NCBI GenBank assembly: GCA_015680905.1
Contig: CM027379.1
Location: 89,923,501 to 89,987,500, forward strand
Origin: Coptis chinensis
Taxonomy: Eukaryota > Streptophyta > Magnoliopsida > Ranunculales > Ranunculaceae
DNA: 64,000 nt
Direction: 5' to 3'
Part shown: piece after piece, positions 24,279 through 35,800 of the stretch
Layout of the letters: the number at the start of each line of letters is the position of its first letter
Position numbering within the stretch: position 1 is the stretch's first letter
Translations under genes and position numbers: made by a program
The notes under the pieces: model-generated
Database searches by the model: none
The model's input: the letters and a program-made list of their open reading frames with translations, nothing else
Told to the model about the DNA's origin: nothing

Positions 24279-25340
24279 AAGGATATTGTTGGAGTAGGAC
24301 AAGTGAAAGACAAGTGCTTCGGATTCGTTACAAGTATTTGGAAGCCGTGCTTAGACAAGAGGTTGCGTTTTTCGATTCACAAGAAGCTACTACTTCAGAG
24401 ATCATCAACAGTATATCCAAGGATACTTAACTCATACAAGAGGTTCTAAGTGAAAAGGTGCTATTATTAATCATCCTCATCTACAACATCATTATATTTA
24501 TTTAATTTGTTCTATGTCTGTCCATTACAATAATACGACACAATGAGACAACATATGAGTATAAAGAGAATGTGTAAGATTTTTAAAATCTGAGTTCATG
24601 GTTAACCATTATATATAGTGTCCATTAGAAATTGTTTTCTTTCTTTCCTCATAACTTAGAAAAAAAAAGTTTTCTTTCTTCATATGGTAATGTTTCTATG
24701 CTTGAGAAGTTATTCGAACAGTATAATCTGATAAGATTCAACCAGTTTCTGAACCCAAACACTCAACTCGCTGGAAAGTTTTAGCGAATTGTGCCCACTA
24801 GAATTTTTTTTTTAGTGAAGAGCCAACAAGGATTCTTCAGTATGCTACTTTTGATGCAAATAATAATAGCAAAAGTCCTTCGCTGTGATGATAAGAAGTA
24901 GAGGGACCTTTGGATGCTATTCAAAGATTGCAACAAAACAGTATTAACATACACTTCCTAAGAGAAAAAGTTAAAGTTCTTGGAGCCCTCATTTATGTTA
25001 TAGATTTATATATATCGAGATAATAGTTGCACAGTATTAATTGTTTTTTTTTATCAATCATGTTCTACGGGCTGGCAGCAGACCCATGCCGTATAACAAT
25101 ATGATGGAATTAACAATGAATAAGTAATTTTAGTCACTTCACTATATGATATAATTTAAGGACATTCCCCCATTAAATAAAGCTAATGGAGCATCTGATC
25201 TTCTTGTCTTGCAGGTGCCTATATTTTTAATGCACACATCTGTGTTTATGTCAGGACTTGCATTCTCAATTTACTTTTGTTGGAGACTTGCCTTAGTAGC
25301 CCTTCCTTTGATGATTGTGATGTTAACTGTTGACTACAAG
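24279..25340 (+). pseudogene. ABCB-type ABC transporter fragment (two exons)
   Basis: Exon-like segment 24279-24457 encodes GYCWSRTSERQ, YLEAVLRQEVAFFDSQEA and SEIINSISKD, a signature of the first membrane domain of plant B-subfamily (P-glycoprotein/MDR) ABC transporters. A stop (TAA at 24427) replaces the expected serine codon. It ends SEK at a GT donor. After a 757-bp intron ending in TTGCAG, 25215-25340 continues VPIFLMHTSVFMSGLAF and YFCWRLALVALP, a transmembrane helix pair. The match then stops and is replaced by repeated GAAGGATATTCAA-like sequence, also seen near 26850. No ATP-binding domain is present. It is a captured piece on the H1 strand, with genuine intron structure, so capture was from genomic DNA and not from mRNA. 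Confidence 0.85.
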
Positions 25341-27437
25341 GATATTCAAAGACTCCACGGGAAGGATATTCAAGACTACAAGGGTCGAGATTACCATTGA
25401 TTGAACTTAGATTAAGCGATATAAAAATCATCTGCCTCTCGATTAAAAACGGAGTAGGAGAATGTGAATGTGTGAAATTAAATTGAAAAAAGGTCAGTTC
25501 CGTGTTGGTTATTAAATATTGGGAAGATGCCCAACGCACAAGGTGTGTACTTATTTAAATTTGCACAACAAATACACTGCTTTAGGACCTTATAGTTTTT
25601 TCCTTCTTCATTATAACTTTCTATTATGTAGTCAATTTCAAAGTATAATTTACTGTTGGTAATAATTAATTATGAGTAATAATATGATCAGAGTTGTTAA
25701 TTTTCAGTGCAAGTGTTTTACCAAATTACTTATTAGATTTCAGATTACTGAGTTCTGGAAGTTGTACCATTTGAGGTAAATACACGTAAAAAACACGTTT
25801 TGAGATTACGGAGTTCTCAATGAATGTTTTGCAGTAAAAAGCACGTTTTGTACTCAAACATAAATTAGGGTCAATATTCTGAAGATATTGGCTTGGTTTT
25901 TGGATACCAAGTGATTTGTTTCCTTTCAAATTCAGTCCCAATAGATATCTGACTTATATTGTTTTCTTACAATAACAGTAAAACCTTTCATTTTTTTTCC
26001 GAGTTTTTAAAGTGATAAATGTCTTTGGGAACGCTGGATTATGGCAATTATTTTTTATGTTGTTTTCATTTTGCTACTTTTTTTTTTGCTTACAAAAACT
26101 TGTTTAATACCAAAATCTGTTTTAGGAAAACCTTTATTATTTTATTTTCCATAAGTATCCAATGTCTCTGGGAACGCTGGATTATGACATTTGATTTATG
26201 TCCTTTTTACTTTGTTTTTACAATTACAAAACATTTTACTAACTATATGATGAATGTCTATATGGGACTGCTAGATTATGACATTCCGTTTATGATTTCT
26301 TCTTTATAGAAGCATACCGTTTGCCCCCTTCAAAACTTGTTTTATTTGCAAGGTCTTTGTCTTAAAAAAAACTCGGAATATTTTTGAAAACAGAGCCAAC
26401 ATCTTCTCAGGATTATTTCTCAAAGATACAAATGGTGGCCAAGGTTTGCAGTTAAGAATATCTTGACCATTTAGAATACACGAGGCAAAGGTGAACAAAA
26501 GATAAATGAGACTTTACATTGTTATGAAGACCATTTTCTAATTTCACTTGGTTCACCTGCAAACACAATATATCGCTTTATGGTTTGTATTTTACTGTAC
26601 AATATTTATAGTTTTTACTTTATAACAATTCTTTGGATCGTAAATAGAATTTTATAATTTTTTTGTTTCGGTGGGCTGACAAAAAAAATGCTATAGTCAC
26701 ATAGAATTATTTTCCGGTGGTTCGGCTACTATATATTATTAAGATGTGGTTCAAGTGTTTGATTGTTGTGATGTCTCTTTGAATGGCAGCTGTAACTGTT
26801 TCTCTCCCAGTTCAAGAGTGCGCCTTGACTGAGATTGGAAGCAAAGACTACAAGGATATTTAGCACTGCACAAGAAGGATATTCAGCAAATTCGGCAGCA
26901 CTACAAGGTCAGACAAAATTCGGCTACTATATTGCAAGTTGATTGTATCTAAATACAGCGGCATAATGTAAAGTGTTAGTTCCTTTGGATTTTTTGGTAT
27001 TTTTTAAACTTGGAGTACTTTAATACATGCATTTGTTAAACTTCGTTTGGTTTTTATTAATGGGGAAAGATTTGGAGTTATGTAGTTCGAGTAGGAGAGT
27101 AGGGTTTCGATTGTTTTAGGGTGAAATGGACTTACAAAGTGTTTGAGCAAATGGGGTTGTTTCCATATTTTTTTTAAAAGTTGGTTGGGTTCATCATTTT
27201 GGCGGATGACAAGTAACACTTTTGGCAGTTGCATGGTTTATTTGCTTTTGCCGTATATTGCTTTGTGCAGCAAACACAAGGTATTCTTTATTAAAAGGCG
27301 AAGGAATAGTTCCCTCTGTGTTCATTAGGCAGTTGCATGGTTTATTTGCTTTGGTTTTTATAAGTCCCCATTTCAGGAAAGACAAAGACGATAGTAAGAG
27401 TGCTGAATTGGATAATGTTTTCACCCTATATTCTCAG
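25341..27437. other. Non-coding filler inside the captured-gene block
   Basis: No gene is recognised. GAAGGATATTCA and ACTACAAGG motifs at the end of the ABCB piece (25336-25390) recur near 26850-26905, beside GAGATTGGAAGCAAAG, which also resembles 16190-16205 in the 5' part of H1. This suggests H1-derived sequence is interleaved with the captured DNA. A ~120-bp three-copy repeat lies at 26019-26282. Confidence 0.4.
26019..26282. repeat. Three degenerate copies of a GGGAACGCTGGATTATG repeat
   Basis: ATGTCTTTGGGAACGCTGGA at 26019, ATGTCTCTGGGAACGCTGGA at 26162 and ATGTCTATATGGGACTGCTAG at 26254 each continue TTATG(G/A)CA and an AT-rich stretch. Spacings are about 143 and 92 bp. Confidence 0.65.
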
Positions 27438-28100
27438 GTATGAAACAGGAGACCATGTTGGTGTTTATGCTGAAAATAGTATTGAGTATGTGGAGGAGCC
27501 AAAAAGTTTGCTAGGCTACTCGCCAGATACTTACTTTTCAATCCATGTTGGTAATGAAGATGGAACACCACATGCTGGAAGCTCCTTGGCTCCTCCCTTC
27601 CCATCTCCTTGCACTTTGAGAACATCACTGATCCGATATGCTGATATGCTGATCTTTTCAATTCTCCTACAAAGGTTATTTTTCTTTCAGTTTTCGTTTT
27701 CATGCTACCTTTTTCATATTTATTTCTAAAAATTTTATTGTATAGATTCTTTACTTGTAATAACAATCTTTTTTTGTTCAGTCCGCTCTCTTGGCTCTAG
27801 CTGCCCATGCATCCGATTCAAGTGAAGCTGATCGATTAAGAAATCTTGCATCTCCTGCTGGGAAGGTTTGCATTTTGATACTTGACAACCAATTGGTGAG
27901 ATAGTTTACTTTTTACACATTGAAGCTAACTTACCGTTCTTTGTGCAGGATGAATATGTACATTGGATAGTTGCAAGTCAGAGAAGTCTCCTTGAGGTCA
28001 TGGATGAGTTCCCATCAGCAAAGTCTCCTCTTGGAGTTTTCTTTGCTGTTATAGCTCCTCGGTTGTAGCCAAGATACTATTTGATCTCATCATCATCAAG
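27438..28100 (+). pseudogene. NADPH-cytochrome P450 reductase fragment (three exons)
   Basis: Three exon-like segments carry part of the FAD/connecting region of cytochrome P450 reductase, the ER flavoprotein that passes NADPH electrons to P450s. 27438-27674 encodes [26 protein letters not shown] and [15 protein letters not shown]. 27782-27865 encodes SALLALAAHASDSSEADRL and ASPAGK. 27949-28100 encodes [29 protein letters not shown] and, after a TAG stop where the family has Gln, PRYYLISSS. Introns of 107 and 83 bp with GT-AG ends are kept. The FMN domain and the NADPH-binding C-terminus are missing. It lies in H1 orientation inside the block bounded by 195-bp repeats, so it is read as a captured fragment. 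Confidence 0.88.
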
Positions 28101-28716
28101 GTGAATAAGCTACTCCTTATATCTTCTGTGCCAATAATTAATAGTGTGATGACGGAAAAATCCCGGCCAGAATGAAATGTACTTGCCCCTCGAAGGTCTT
28201 CCAAAGATCATTATGATCGATAAGATGGTGTCGTCAATATAGAATCTCTATGACACCTATAACTAACACACCTATAACCTGATAAAGATGTTTTGATGCC
28301 TAGGGGAAAGTTTTATCATGAGAACTTGGGAAAGAGTGGGTGGAAGTTCAACTTAGAAGGTTGACGTACTTAATAATCGTCCTGGTTTGAAATATAATAT
28401 TTTAAAGAATGACAAGTTTATAATGATTTGGTACTGTACTACTTGTATCCATTTGTTTTGGCTATCTAATTGAATCTCCTTTGAAATAGAGAAGTGTATC
28501 TGTGGATGAACAAATGATTGGGAAAGTCTTTTTCCAATGATTGATAGCTTAGAAATTTGCCAATGATCAAATCATTTGGAAAGTCTTGTAGGTGATCATT
28601 AGCCTGTTTGTTTTGTTATGTTTTGAACATGATCAGTTTTTAGTAACATGTTACGATGTCCAAATCTTCTTATTTGCTTGGCTGCTTTCTAATTGGATGC
28701 CACTTTGTTTATGTAG

Positions 28717-28980
28717 TCCGAGAAAAATGAGCTTCGTTATGAGAAGCAAAGGCTGAAAGCAGAGAAAGAGAAGCTGGAACAGCAAGTTAAAGCCATGAGT
28801 TCTCAGCCAAGCTTCATGCCTTACCCTTCTGCCATTCCAACTGCATTTGCTCCTCAAGCTCAAGCACCTGGCAACAAGGCGATACCATTCATCGGCTACC
28901 TCGAGTTGCCATGTGGCAATTCATGCCACCGGCAAAGGTTGATACCTCGGGATCATGTTCTTCGCTCTCCGGTTGCCTAA
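28717..28980 (+). pseudogene. ILR3/bHLH115-like transcription factor, last exon fragment
   Basis: After a TGTAG acceptor, 28717-28980 encodes the post-HLH coiled coil and tail of an IVc-type bHLH factor (the group of Arabidopsis ILR3 and bHLH115, iron-homeostasis regulators): EKNELRYEKQRLKAEKEKLE, QAPGNKAIPFIGY and a final DHVLRSPVA before TAA. Between them the reading frame is shifted: the nearby out-of-frame codons give AMWQFMPPAKVDTSG, the expected sequence, so two compensating small indels are present. The basic region and helix-loop-helix are absent. It is on the H1 strand, 0.6 kb beyond the P450-reductase piece, and ends 0.55 kb before the right-hand direct repeat. Confidence 0.85.
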
Positions 28981-29527
28981 AATGGCATTCTTCGACGATT
29001 CAAGATGGATTTTCTGTTTTGGTTAGTGATCATTTATTGTTATCCGCGGATCTGTTCTTGACTATGTTAATTGTTTAAAGTCAAAGACTTGATTAGTGGA
29101 TGATGACTGCTATTAAAAATGGTTGAACTCCTATTTTCGCCATTACTCCTACTTTTTATCGTACATAGTCTTTATTTCATCTGTTTTGAGATTTATATGT
29201 CAAGCGATTGAAGCCAATCTAAGCCATTGTAAATTCATTAGATCTTCGTCTTTTTATGACTACTCTGTCTCCATTTTTGCCTTGGCAAATCAAGTAAATC
29301 TTTGCTTTCGGGTGATTCTCAGTCGGCAAAATTGCCAAGAGCCTCAAAGAACTAAAGTTAAATACTTACATAGTTACATGGATGAAAACCCGCCACCGTT
29401 GTGTTCAACCCCGACTCGAGATCAAAGGAAGTATGGCGAAAATATAGGTTATTATGGAATTGGCAAACTATGTAAAGATGATGTGATTCCTTTTCTTACG
29501 TTTTTTTATGTTCTCTAGGTTTACGAA
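28981..29527. other. Non-coding stretch after the bHLH fragment
   Basis: The first part probably derives from the 3' UTR of the captured bHLH gene. The rest shows no recognisable gene. Confidence 0.35.
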
Positions 29528-29723
29528 AGGATTCAATATTCAAGAAAAACAGGTTGCCTATGCCCAAGTACAAAAACACCAACATACATTTATTTTTGTC
29601 AACGCCAAATTCTATATGATTTTTTTTTCATGATCCGACCAAGAACTAAAATATAATTTCCATTGTTTTTGAACGTTGCCTTTAGCTTGGTGTTGATATG
29701 TTTTTTTACTTAAAGACACCTTC
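29528..29723. repeat. Right copy of the ~195-bp direct repeat flanking captured genes
   Basis: This is the partner of 23812-24006 in the same orientation. The two copies bound 5.5 kb that holds the ABCB, P450-reductase and bHLH fragments. Similarity stops near 29723, where sequence unrelated to the left copy begins. Confidence 0.9.
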
Positions 29724-30167
29724 GCGCCGATAAAGAACATCCTCTATTCGACTTTGCTCCATTTGATGACACACGCTCAATCTACTTGACAGTTCACACG
29801 TATGCCTCCAACTTTACATTCAGGACACGTTCTAATAGACTTACATCAAATAAGGACACCCAAACGTGGACCTAGCACCATACCCACACATGTAATCCTA
29901 ATCTTTCCACCCAAAAACTAAAGCAAGAGTTACACGAGTCTTCGAGTCTCAGCCACTTTTCCGCCTCCATCCCCATCCACTCCCAAGTCCCAAACAAACA
30001 CTTGGCATTGATACCAGTTTAAAAGACATCTTTGTCCTTTTTTGAACGAACAGAGTTACATTTTTAATGCAGAAGTACTTGGGGAGTTGTTTTAAAAGAT
30101 TTGGATTCCCACGAAGGTGGTGGGGTTAGTACTCAGTAGGAGAGGAAGAAGAAGAGAGCCGAATAAA
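29724..30167. other. Spacer between H1 block and Helitron H2
   Basis: No gene or clear repeat was recognised. The base preceding H2 is A, as expected for a Helitron target. Confidence 0.4.
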
Positions 30168-30438
30168 TCTATATTAACAATACACAGCAGTGTGGGGCCC
30201 GCAGGGCCTCCATCCTACGGCTACAAACCCATTTTCTCACTTATGACGTGGATAATCTAAGTAATAAACGCTCGTCTGCTGGTTTACACAGCAACATCCG
30301 CCCTCATTATATTCAATATAATCTAACTCTCCCGACCGCCTCTCTCTTCTCGCTCTCTTTTAGTTTTTAGTTGATGCCCTCTCTCACACAACTCTCCCAA
30401 CCGTCTCTCTCTCTTCTTGCTTTCTTTAGCTTTTACTT

Positions 30439-30530
30439 CATGCCGATTTGTAGCACTTTTCCAACAGTGGATTCAACCAAAGTTCATGCCGATTTGTAGC
30501 ACTTTTCCAACAGTGGATTCAACCAAAGTT
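30439..30530. repeat. Perfect 46-bp tandem duplication
   Basis: CATGCCGATTTGTAGCACTT and the following 26 bp at 30439-30484 are repeated without a mismatch at 30485-30530. The perfect match implies the duplication is recent relative to the decay of the Helitron around it. Confidence 0.93.
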
Positions 30531-31740
30531 TACGGAATTGTTCAGTAAAGGTTCTTCTTTTAGTTTTAGGGAGTCCTATTTGTAATTTTGGTTTTGATTC
30601 CTTTAACCTCCTTCTTGATCCTCCCCTATTTCCCTTTCTCTCAGTTGAAGTCTAGACTGTGGAAGTGTAGGTTGGGGGAAAATTAAAATGTATTAGAAAC
30701 ACTAAAAGCATGTTTAGTCCCTTTCTTTGTTTAAGGCACAAAAAGCGTGAATGGTGTGCTGATTTCATGTGTTAACTTATACAAATATATTACTTTAATA
30801 CTTGCCAATCTTCATTTTTCTTTGTTGTGCAGACCCACACTTCAAGAAATTCAAGTGCATATTACTCAAGTGCAGAAACTCAATAGTGCAGATTACCACT
30901 GGTTAGCTAATATTGTCTTTCTTGTCTGTGAGTGTCAACTTTCGTCTATTTTATTGCACTACGTTTGAGCCTGTTTTTTCTCATTTCTTCTTCTCAACCC
31001 AGTACCTTCATTTCAGCTTATTTTGGGCCTTAATCTTCTCATGATATTTACCCAAGAAAATGTAATATTGCTGTGTTTGGTCACACGTGAGAAAATTCGG
31101 AAATTTTACTTGTTAGTGTTGAATCTTTACCATGTTTAGTTTAGTTTCTGGGAATAGAAAAGATAATTTGGCTTTAAATGTGGTGTCTATTGTTGTGTCG
31201 CAATAGTGGAAGCAAGCAGGGCCTACTTTGATACAACATACTTTTTTTTTTGTATTAAAACCTGCCAAATGCAAATCCTTAAAGAAACCTGCCATACTTT
31301 TTATTATTCACGGTAACTTGATAGTTTTGTGCAACTTTGTAACTTAATTCTTACTGGAGTGACTTACACTTTCTTCATATGGAACAGTTTGTAATTGGCA
31401 AAGAAAGCAAAGGGAAAAACAGTATAGGTTAGTTCAAACGCTTAATTGTCACCAACTCATTATGCTCGTGGATGTCCGAGAAACTTTTGATTTTCTTCTT
31501 TCGACTGAATTTCGTGCCATTGTCATGTGCTTCTCGTAGTTCAGAGTGGATTGAGCGTGTAGCAAGATATTTGGAACTCGCTTCCAGTAGTTCCACGAAA
31601 GTATCTTTGGGACTTCACTCTTACATCCAAGTACTTGTAAGAATGCTTCTCTAATTGTGTACCTTAATTTGAATTATGTGATGTAAGCTAGACATATTCA
31701 TGCGTTCTACGTTCATGCCTTCTTCTTCACAACCTCCCAA

Positions 31741-31857
31741 ATGGCGCACAGGGGCAAGCGCCCCATGAATCCACGCGAGGATCCTCCGAACCATGAAAAC
31801 CATAATTCTGATCCAGCCCAAGATTGGTTGACCCTTCAACCACCACCTGCCTTTCGG
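31741..31857 (+). pseudogene. Proline-rich exon of Helitron H2
   Basis: The segment encodes MAHRGKRPMNPREDPPN, then QDWLTLQPPPAFR, ending at a GT donor. It corresponds to the triplicated exon of H1. Only one copy is seen here upstream of the H2 transposase. Confidence 0.65.
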
Positions 31858-31944
31858 GTACTACTTCAACTTCTCACACTTTTCTATTATTTTGTTATGA
31901 ATTTTACTACCCTTATTTGTTTATTTTGTATTTCTTAATTGTTC

Positions 31945-32425
31945 AGCGCCCAACGGCTGACATTCCTCCCTCTCTTCAGCCGTCGTCTGGTGCTTAGGTC
32001 AGCTTCAAATTGAACTTCCCATATTATTAATATTGTCGATGTGTTTTATTCTACCATCGTCTACAATTATTTCTCCACCAAACTGTATTATTACTATAGA
32101 ACTCTTACTTTCTGTCTTGTTTTTTTTATTGATTTTATTTTTGAAATTTCAAATTGTTGTCACTACTCCAACACATTTATAGCTATTATTATATAGATTT
32201 TCATATTGTTTCCTTTGCTATAGATATTAACAAAAAGAATGATGGCACAACGTGCTAGAAGGGAACGAGAAAAAAACCTTAAACAAAATAATAACTCGTG
32301 TTGTTTGTTCGCACAATCTACCGCACCAGTCTTACCCGGTTTCCAGCGGCTACCTGGGTCCTCACAAAATATCATTCCTCCAAATCTACGTACTCCTCCT
32401 CAAGCCGCGGAGATGCCCAACTCAC
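31945..32425 (+). pseudogene. H2 N-terminal segments with basic RREREK helix
   Basis: A short piece at 31945-32000 (CCAACGGCTGACATTCCTCC and on) recurs at 37505-37550. At 32239-32290 the codons give MMAQRARREREKNLKQNNNS, matching H1 near 18652. A proline-rich stretch follows up to the stop at 32430. Exon limits are unclear. Confidence 0.5.
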
Positions 32426-32874
32426 CATAGCCCTATTACACCTATTCTTGGATTCGAAGCTACTCACTTCCTCCTGAATCTCTTCAACGAAGTTGTGGGA
32501 CATCTTAATCTTGTATTTATTTATTTACAGATGTCCTCCCATCACGCATGCTTTCGGGACCGATTTCGCATTGGGTCATCAAAATGCAAGGTATTTAAAT
32601 AGGCAATTATTTGTTACTGTATGATGATCTTGACTTTTACAAATCAACTCTTACATGTATTCTCTACAACAGATGCCCCCGAAGTCTTCAACCTCATCAT
32701 TTCTTCCTGCGATACCACATCCAACAACATCAAATGGTCCTTCAACATCGCATCACCAAAATGCAGGGTATACCGTTCTTATCTAAACATTGATCATTAT
32801 TTGCATTTTCGCCTAATTTGTCGACGCGTTAACTAACCTTCATCTACTTTGTCGACACATTATTATTATGTAGA

Positions 32875-35800
32875 CAACAACAATATGATGGAAATGATGA
32901 CATGACAGACGATGAAGATGATGTACTTCCTTCTAATGTTCTTAACCGTCCAATTGAACAAGGACGTCACTCTTTAGGGGAAATGAATGTTCAGTGTCCT
33001 TTCTGCCATGCACTTCATTGGAAAGACGAACGGTTGAGTAGATCGTCGCTAGCAAATCCTCGGTTTGGGACTTGCTATTTGCAAGGAAAAATACAAATGC
33101 CTCCATTGCAAACATTGCCTGCTGCCCTCAAAGCTTTGTACGAGGGAGATGATCGCAAGTCAAAGTCTTTTCGAAAGTACAGAAGACAATACAATCAGGC
33201 GTTTGCATTTACAAGTCTAGGTGCTGATGAACGTGTCTTTGTTGGTCAAGGTCCACGACCTTTCACTATACATGGAGAACTACGGCACCGAACATGAGCT
33301 CTTATTCCCGATCCAGGCAGACAGGCAACATACTCTCAACTCTATATTTATGATCCAAGTGCAGCATTGGATATTCGGCAGCTTCGGAATCCTAATCTGG
33401 ATGTAGATGTTCTTAGAATCCTGCACGAAACTATGCTCCAATATAACCGTTTCTCTGACACTTTCCTACATGCATATGAGGTTCTTAGATCGGCTTCTAT
33501 TGGGAATGATGAAAATCTCAACATCCATGCTTATTTACATTACAGTGCGGCCACTGACAGACGCCGCTACAACTTGCCATCAGCTGATGAAATTGCGGTT
33601 ATTTTACCCGGAGATGGCAGTGAGCGGGACAGTATGCGAGACATTGTGATTTATCTTAAAGGGGGAAATGAATTTGTTCATATCGATTGAATGTCATCCA
33701 AAGATACTTACCTTTGCACTATGTGTTAATGTTTCCTCGTGGAGAGCTTGGGTGGTCACCAGATCCGAGGTGTTTGGACCCTCAACTTCAACCACCACTG
33801 CTGACCGCCTCACACAGATGGACTTCTATTCTTATCTGCTGTTTCAGCGCCCCAACGAATATTCTTCTATTCTCGCGAGGGAAAAACTGTTTCAGGAATT
33901 CTTAGTTAATGCATGGGCCGCCACTAAACGTAAACAGATTACGCGTACTACTGATTTAGGCAAGATGTACCGTCTTGAATTATATCAAAATCTCACCGAT
34001 GTCCCCAAGAGAAACCTTAAATCGGATCAAGTTGGAAGGCGCCAGTTCTACCAAAGATCATATCGCCGGCAAATCCAAGGCATATGTTTGAGATATTCCA
34101 GGACTCAATGGATATAACTCGGTTCAACAACCATCCAGATATATTCCTCACCATGACTGCAAACCCACATTGGGAGGAAGTTATTAAGGCCTTGTAGAAG
34201 AACTAAACCGCATCGATCGACCGGAAGTGGTAGCCCGTGTGTTTGAACTAAAGCGAAGAGCCTTAATGAGAGAGATCAGAGACAAGGGTGTGCTTGGTAT
34301 TGCTGGTGTACATGTTTACACAATTGAATTTCAGAAACGTGGTCTACCACATATGCATGCCCTTATATATCTTCGACATCAAGACAAGATTTGTGTGCTC
34401 GCTTTCGCCAGTTGACCGCATTGTTTGTCTTTGAATTTCCGATCCGGATATCGAACCTGAATTGTTTCAAGACTGTTATCAAATGTATGGTTCATGGGCC
34501 ATGTGGCTTAAAAAATCCAAGTTGTCCATGTATGGTAAATAGGCGTTGCAAAAGTCAATATCCCCGTGCTTTCGAAAATATTACAACCATGGATAATACT
34601 GGATATCCTATCTACCGTCGCCGTGATTAATCGGCAAGAAATATAATGTTAGAGGGCATGAAGTTGATAATAGAGATGTTGTTCCATACAATCCTTATCT
34701 TTCTAAGATGTTCGATTGCCATATTAATGTCGAAGTTTGTGCCGGATACGTTGTGTCAAATACATTCACAAGTACATATTCAAAGGACAATACACAGACA
34801 AATGCGGTGGTGTTCAATGACTTGGATGAGATACAACAATATTTAGATGCACGATATATCGGGCCACCAAGCGGTTTGAGGTTGTTCGGTTTCTCTTCAC
34901 CAAGAGAAGCCGGCTGTTGTGAGATTGGCACTTCATCTCCCCGAATGCACCGAGTAGTTTACAATCCTAATGAATCAACGGATACTATTCTCTTAGGGCT
35001 CAAAGAACAAAAGTCAACTTTAATCGCATTTTTGAGCGGTGTGCTTCAGATCCCGATGCACGAGGGCTTACATATCAAGAATTTCCAGAACATTATGTTT
35101 GGAGTAAAAGGTGGCATAGATGGACAAAAGGACTCAAGCACCGCTATTGGTAGAATGTACTTTGCAAGTCCTAACTCGGTGAGCGGTTTTATTTGGCGGT
35201 TACTTTTAACTGTTGTAAAAGGTCCGCAATCCTTTGATGATCTAAAGAGAATTGAAATGGTCCTCCACTTCGCACTTTCAAAGAAGTGTGTTATCGTGGA
35301 CTTCTTGAAGACGACATCGAATGGGTGCAATGTTTACAAGAGGTGCAATCATGCAACCGGGTATCAACTTCGCCGACTTTTACGTACTATTCTCACAGAG
35401 TGCAATCCGGTGCAACTTGAAGCCTTATGGAATGAATTTTTTGGCGAAAAGCATTTGTGATGACCTCCCATACAAGCTTCAAACCATGTTCTTCATTCCT
35501 CATCCTACGATGACCGTGTACAAGATTATGGCTTATTTATCCTAAATGATATTTCTACGAAGTCGGTGGTCGAACTCTTGCTCATTTTCCTACAATGCCG
35601 CTCCCAATTAGAAATTGGAGCTTGGTTGTTGGGAACAGACTTATATGGGAGCAAAGGCAATTTCAGTTTGACCCACACAATGAAGAGGCACATGCCAATG
35701 CCATCCACTTAAATGCTGAGCAACACTTTGCATATAGTGAAGTGACAGATTCAGTAGCTCACAACAGCGAACGACTATTTTTCTTGAATGGAGCAGCCGG

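Larger units (their letters stand above)
15941..29723 (+). mobile_element. Helitron H1, decayed autonomous-type, with captured gene fragments
   Basis: The left end is TCTATATAACAAATTAGGG, preceded by A as expected for Helitrons, which insert between A and T and start with TC. The first ~110 bp are homologous to those of H2 at 30168 (shared CTCCATCC, TACGG, ACAAAC, CATT.TCTCAC, TTATGAC.TGG). A Rep-helicase region lies at 19391-23758. A ~195-bp repeat then occurs at 23812 and again at 29528; the block between them carries three host gene fragments. No hairpin-CTRR 3' end was located, so the right boundary given is the end of the second repeat and is an inference. Whether the captured block belongs to H1 or to a second element inserted at its 3' end is open. 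Confidence 0.6.

Noticed and set aside
27438-28100. Functional cytochrome P450 reductase gene
   Set aside because: Only three exons are present, one with a stop, and the FMN and NADPH domains are missing.
24279-28980. One fusion gene combining ABCB, reductase and bHLH exons
   Set aside because: Stops and frameshifts occur in each fragment, and no continuous splice-phase-compatible frame links them.
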